The notes beneath the pieces were generated by a model that did no database searches, was not told the origin of the DNA, and was given only the letters and a program-made list of their open reading frames with translations. From SAR86 cluster bacterium AG-447-A08 (GTDB lineage Bacteria; Pseudomonadota; Gammaproteobacteria; Magnimaribacterales; Magnimaribacteraceae), in the NCBI GenBank assembly GCA_003212335.1, contig QCQA01000008.1:1-52950 (forward strand): a DNA stretch of 52,950 nucleotides, read 5' to 3'. The position numbers and the translations under genes were made by a program. Shown here in pieces: positions 50,750-52,950 of this stretch; the first letter of the stretch is position 1, and every line of letters starts with the position of its first letter.

Positions 50750-51826
50750 ATGTCAAAAAAAGATGACCTTAAAAATATTCGAGATTCAATTGATTCAATT
50801 GATAATCAAATTTTGTCACTTGTAAGTGAAAGAGCAAAGCTAGCTATACAAGCTGGTCAAGCCAAGCAAGATAGCAGTAAATATAAACCTGCGAGAGAAT
50901 CTTCTATTTTAAATAGATTGACCGAGATGAACGAAGGTCCATTAGAACAAGATCAAATTAGAAATATTTTTAATGAGATCATTTCAAGCTGTCGCTCAAC
51001 GGAATCAACTTTTACATTATCTTATCTAGGTCCAGAAGGCACATTTTCAGAGTCTGCTCTTGAAGGGCAATTTGGGAAATCAGTAGATAAGTCCCCACAA
51101 GATACCATTAGATCTATTTTTGAATCTGTTGAAGATGGATCCTCTGATTATGGAATTGTTCCAATAGAGAATTCGACTGAAGGTTCTGTCAACACTACCT
51201 TAGATTGCTTGAGTGAGTTTAACTTAAAAATTTGTGGCGAGATTGAAATGGAGATTCATCATAATCTACTTGGTCATAACAAACCCCTACCTAAAGAAGG
51301 TTTTGAGATCCATGCTCATGAGCAAACTCTTGGACAATGTAAACAGTGGTTGGAGTCTTATTGTCCTGGCGTAAAGTTAGTTAGTGTAAGTAGTAATGCA
51401 CAGGCAGCTTCTAATGTTACAGAGGATAACTCAATTATTGCGATTGCAGGAGAGTTAGCAGCATCAAAATATGGATTGGAAATTTTAAATAGAAATATTG
51501 AAGATTATTCTAGTAATACAACAAGATTTATAACAATAGGCAAAATTGATGCTGGCCAGACTAATGCTGATAAAACATCAATCATGGCAACCACAAAGAA
51601 TGAGGAAGGAGCTCTTTATTCCTTATTAGAGCCCTTTAATGCTTTAGATATAAATTTATCACATCTCACTTACAGACCTTCAAAAATTAATAAATGGCAA
51701 TATTCATTCTTTATAGATTTTGAAGGGCACTTAGAAGACAAAAAAATACTAAGCTTAGTCTCTAGCTTGGAAAGTAAGGATATTGAATTAAAAATATTAG
51801 GGTCTTACCCAAGATCTTTAGGATAG
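50750..51826 (+). CDS. pheA: Chorismate mutase / prephenate dehydratase (P-protein)
   Basis: Bifunctional enzyme of phenylalanine synthesis (358 aa). An AroQ-type chorismate mutase covers about residues 1-90 (LKNIRDSIDSIDNQILSLV). Prephenate dehydratase covers about 95-275 (YLGPEGTFSE, VPIENSTEGSVN, TTRFITIG). A C-terminal ACT domain follows with GALYSLL. In the ACT domain the phenylalanine-binding ESRP-type motif is replaced by LTYRPSK, so feedback control may differ. It lies 6 bases after serC and 2 bases before hisC. Confidence 0.97.
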   Translation: MSKKDDLKNIRDSIDSIDNQILSLVSERAKLAIQAGQAKQDSSKYKPARESSILNRLTEMNEGPLEQDQIRNIFNEIISSCRSTESTFTLSYLGPEGTFSESALEGQFGKSVDKSPQDTIRSIFESVEDGSSDYGIVPIENSTEGSVNTTLDCLSEFNLKICGEIEMEIHHNLLGHNKPLPKEGFEIHAHEQTLGQCKQWLESYCPGVKLVSVSSNAQAASNVTEDNSIIAIAGELAASKYGLEILNRNIEDYSSNTTRFITIGKIDAGQTNADKTSIMATTKNEEGALYSLLEPFNALDINLSHLTYRPSKINKWQYSFFIDFEGHLEDKKILSLVSSLESKDIELKILGSYPRSLG

Positions 51827-51828
51827 GC

Positions 51829-52923
51829 ATGGATATAAAAGAATTAGTTAATAGAGGAATTGACGACCTAAGTCCTTATGAACCTGGTAAGCCAATCGAA
51901 GATCTGGAAAGAGACTTGGGTATTGAAAATGCAATTAAGTTGGCCAGCAATGAAAATCCAATGGGACCAAGTCCCAAAATCTTTGATTCCATAGAAGCAG
52001 TGCTAAAAGAGACACATAGATATCCTGATGGAAATGCTACCCGATTGAAGTCAACCATAGCTCGTAAATTTAATGTCGAAGATAATCAAGTGACAATAGG
52101 TAATGGCTCAAACGACATTATAGAGTTCGTTGCTAGAATATTTTTGAGCCATAATGATAGCGCTATCTATTCAGAACATGCTTTTGCAGTATACCCTTTG
52201 GTGGTTAAAGCTGTAGGAGCTAAAGGTATAGAAGTTCCTGCTAAGAACTTCTCTCATGACCTTGATCTTATGTTTGAGTCTATTGAAGAAAATACTAAAT
52301 TAATCTTTATAGCAAATCCTAATAATCCAACCGGATCTTTCATAGAATACGACCAACTCATTGAGTTTCTAAAGAAAGTTCCAGAACACATAATCGTCTT
52401 GCTTGATCAAGCTTATTTTGACTATTCCTCTTTCGAAACCAAGGATATAGATTTTGATGTCTTAAGTAGATTTCCTAATTTAATTATGAGTCGAAGCTTT
52501 TCAAAAGCTTATGGGCTTGCAGGATTTCGAGTAGGTTTTTGTGTATCTTCAACAGAGATAGCTGACTACTTAAATAGGGTTAGGCAGCCATTTAATGCAA
52601 ACTCACTAGCCTTATTTGCTGCTGAAAAAGCTCTGGAAGATCAAGATTTCATAGATAAATGCCTTCAGCTTAATTTAGAGCAAAAAGAACTGCTATATAA
52701 AGAATTAAATTCCCTCGGGTTTGACTGTCTTCCCAGCAGAGGTAATTTTATATCTTTTGACTGTAAACAAGACTCTAGAGAGGCATTTAATAAGCTTTTA
52801 AAGGAAGGCGTGATTGTTAGATCACTCGCGGTTTATAAGATGCAAAATTATTTGAGAGTTTCAGTAGGTTTACCTGAAGAGAATCTTTCATTTTTAGAAA
52901 AGATTAAGTCGACTCTTCTCTAG
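51829..52923 (+). CDS. hisC: Histidinol-phosphate aminotransferase
   Basis: PLP aminotransferase (364 aa) of histidine synthesis, in some bacteria also used for aromatic amino acids. It shows KLASNENPMGPSPK, the binding motif NPNNPTGSF, and the PLP lysine K226 in SRSFSKAYGLAGFRVG. Its place after pheA suggests aromatic transamination as a second role. It is followed directly by another start codon. Confidence 0.96.
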   Translation: MDIKELVNRGIDDLSPYEPGKPIEDLERDLGIENAIKLASNENPMGPSPKIFDSIEAVLKETHRYPDGNATRLKSTIARKFNVEDNQVTIGNGSNDIIEFVARIFLSHNDSAIYSEHAFAVYPLVVKAVGAKGIEVPAKNFSHDLDLMFESIEENTKLIFIANPNNPTGSFIEYDQLIEFLKKVPEHIIVLLDQAYFDYSSFETKDIDFDVLSRFPNLIMSRSFSKAYGLAGFRVGFCVSSTEIADYLNRVRQPFNANSLALFAAEKALEDQDFIDKCLQLNLEQKELLYKELNSLGFDCLPSRGNFISFDCKQDSREAFNKLLKEGVIVRSLAVYKMQNYLRVSVGLPEENLSFLEKIKSTLL

Positions 52924-52950
52924 ATGAAAAATAAAGAAGGTTTTAAGAAT
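52924..52950 (+). CDS. Start of a further gene, cut by the right edge
   Basis: An ATG immediately follows the hisC stop and stays open for nine codons (MKNKEGFKN) to the end of the window. By analogy with the pseudomonad order after hisC it could be a prephenate dehydrogenase / EPSP synthase gene, but the nine residues alone do not show this. Confidence 0.4.

Overview
The window looks like chromosomal DNA of a small, low-GC marine gammaproteobacterium, most like the SAR86 lineage. This is inferred, not proven. The reasons are AT-rich coding sequence, very tight gene packing, three-gene pnt transhydrogenase, and a mix of TonB receptor, RND pump, sulfatase and haloalkane-dehalogenase-like hydrolases. 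The order gyrA-serC-pheA-hisC, with ubiG, a mupP-like phosphatase and a YciK-like reductase close by, matches what I recall of pseudomonads. I see no rRNA, tRNA, CRISPR array or insertion sequence, and no stretch above 300 bases without a gene.

Layout. 1-2968 (minus): ribD (cut by the left edge), nrdR, glyA and nth. 3008-9506: an accessory island of seven genes: a 97-aa protein, a 100-aa protein, a PD-(D/E)XK nuclease, a WYL-domain regulator, a 120-aa/450-aa overlapping pair of unknown function, then a leucine-rich-repeat-variant-like protein and a 499-aa acidic protein (eight coding regions counting both members of each pair). Two mirror-image copies of a 17-bp dyad sit in the two promoter regions around the WYL gene. 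This is the best candidate for an undescribed system. 9557-23252: a catabolic region read outward in both directions from one short gap at 19333-19386. The minus arm holds DUF1330, dehalogenase-like hydrolase, GST, a second dehalogenase-like hydrolase, flavin oxidoreductase, membrane protein, DUF2855, sulfatase, membrane protein, flavin oxidoreductase and PepSY protein. The plus arm holds TetR, a medium-chain reductase, acyl-CoA dehydrogenase and a metallo-beta-lactamase-fold hydrolase. A thiolase follows at 23333.

24551-29568: thiL, pgpA and ribA (plus) converge on dxs, ispA and xseB (minus), covering thiamine, phospholipid, riboflavin and isoprenoid supply plus a DNA-repair subunit. 29579-35820 (minus): TonB-dependent receptor, RND transporter and its periplasmic adaptor. 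35874-36917: a protein with three DnaT-like repeats. 36972-39787: DAHP synthase and NAD synthetase, divergent. 39853-42023: scpA, scpB and an RluB-type pseudouridine synthase. 41989-44113 (minus): YciK-like SDR, MupP-like phosphatase, UbiG. 44170-46961: pntAA, pntAB, pntB. 47121 to the right edge: gyrA, serC, pheA, hisC and the first nine codons of another gene.

How the genes work together: the housekeeping blocks supply nucleotide, cofactor and aromatic/serine/histidine metabolism and chromosome maintenance. The catabolic region would strip sulfate or halogen substituents from an organic substrate and pass it to acyl-CoA chemistry, apparently under the TetR regulator. The WYL island appears to be separately repressed and may be an inducible defence or stress module.
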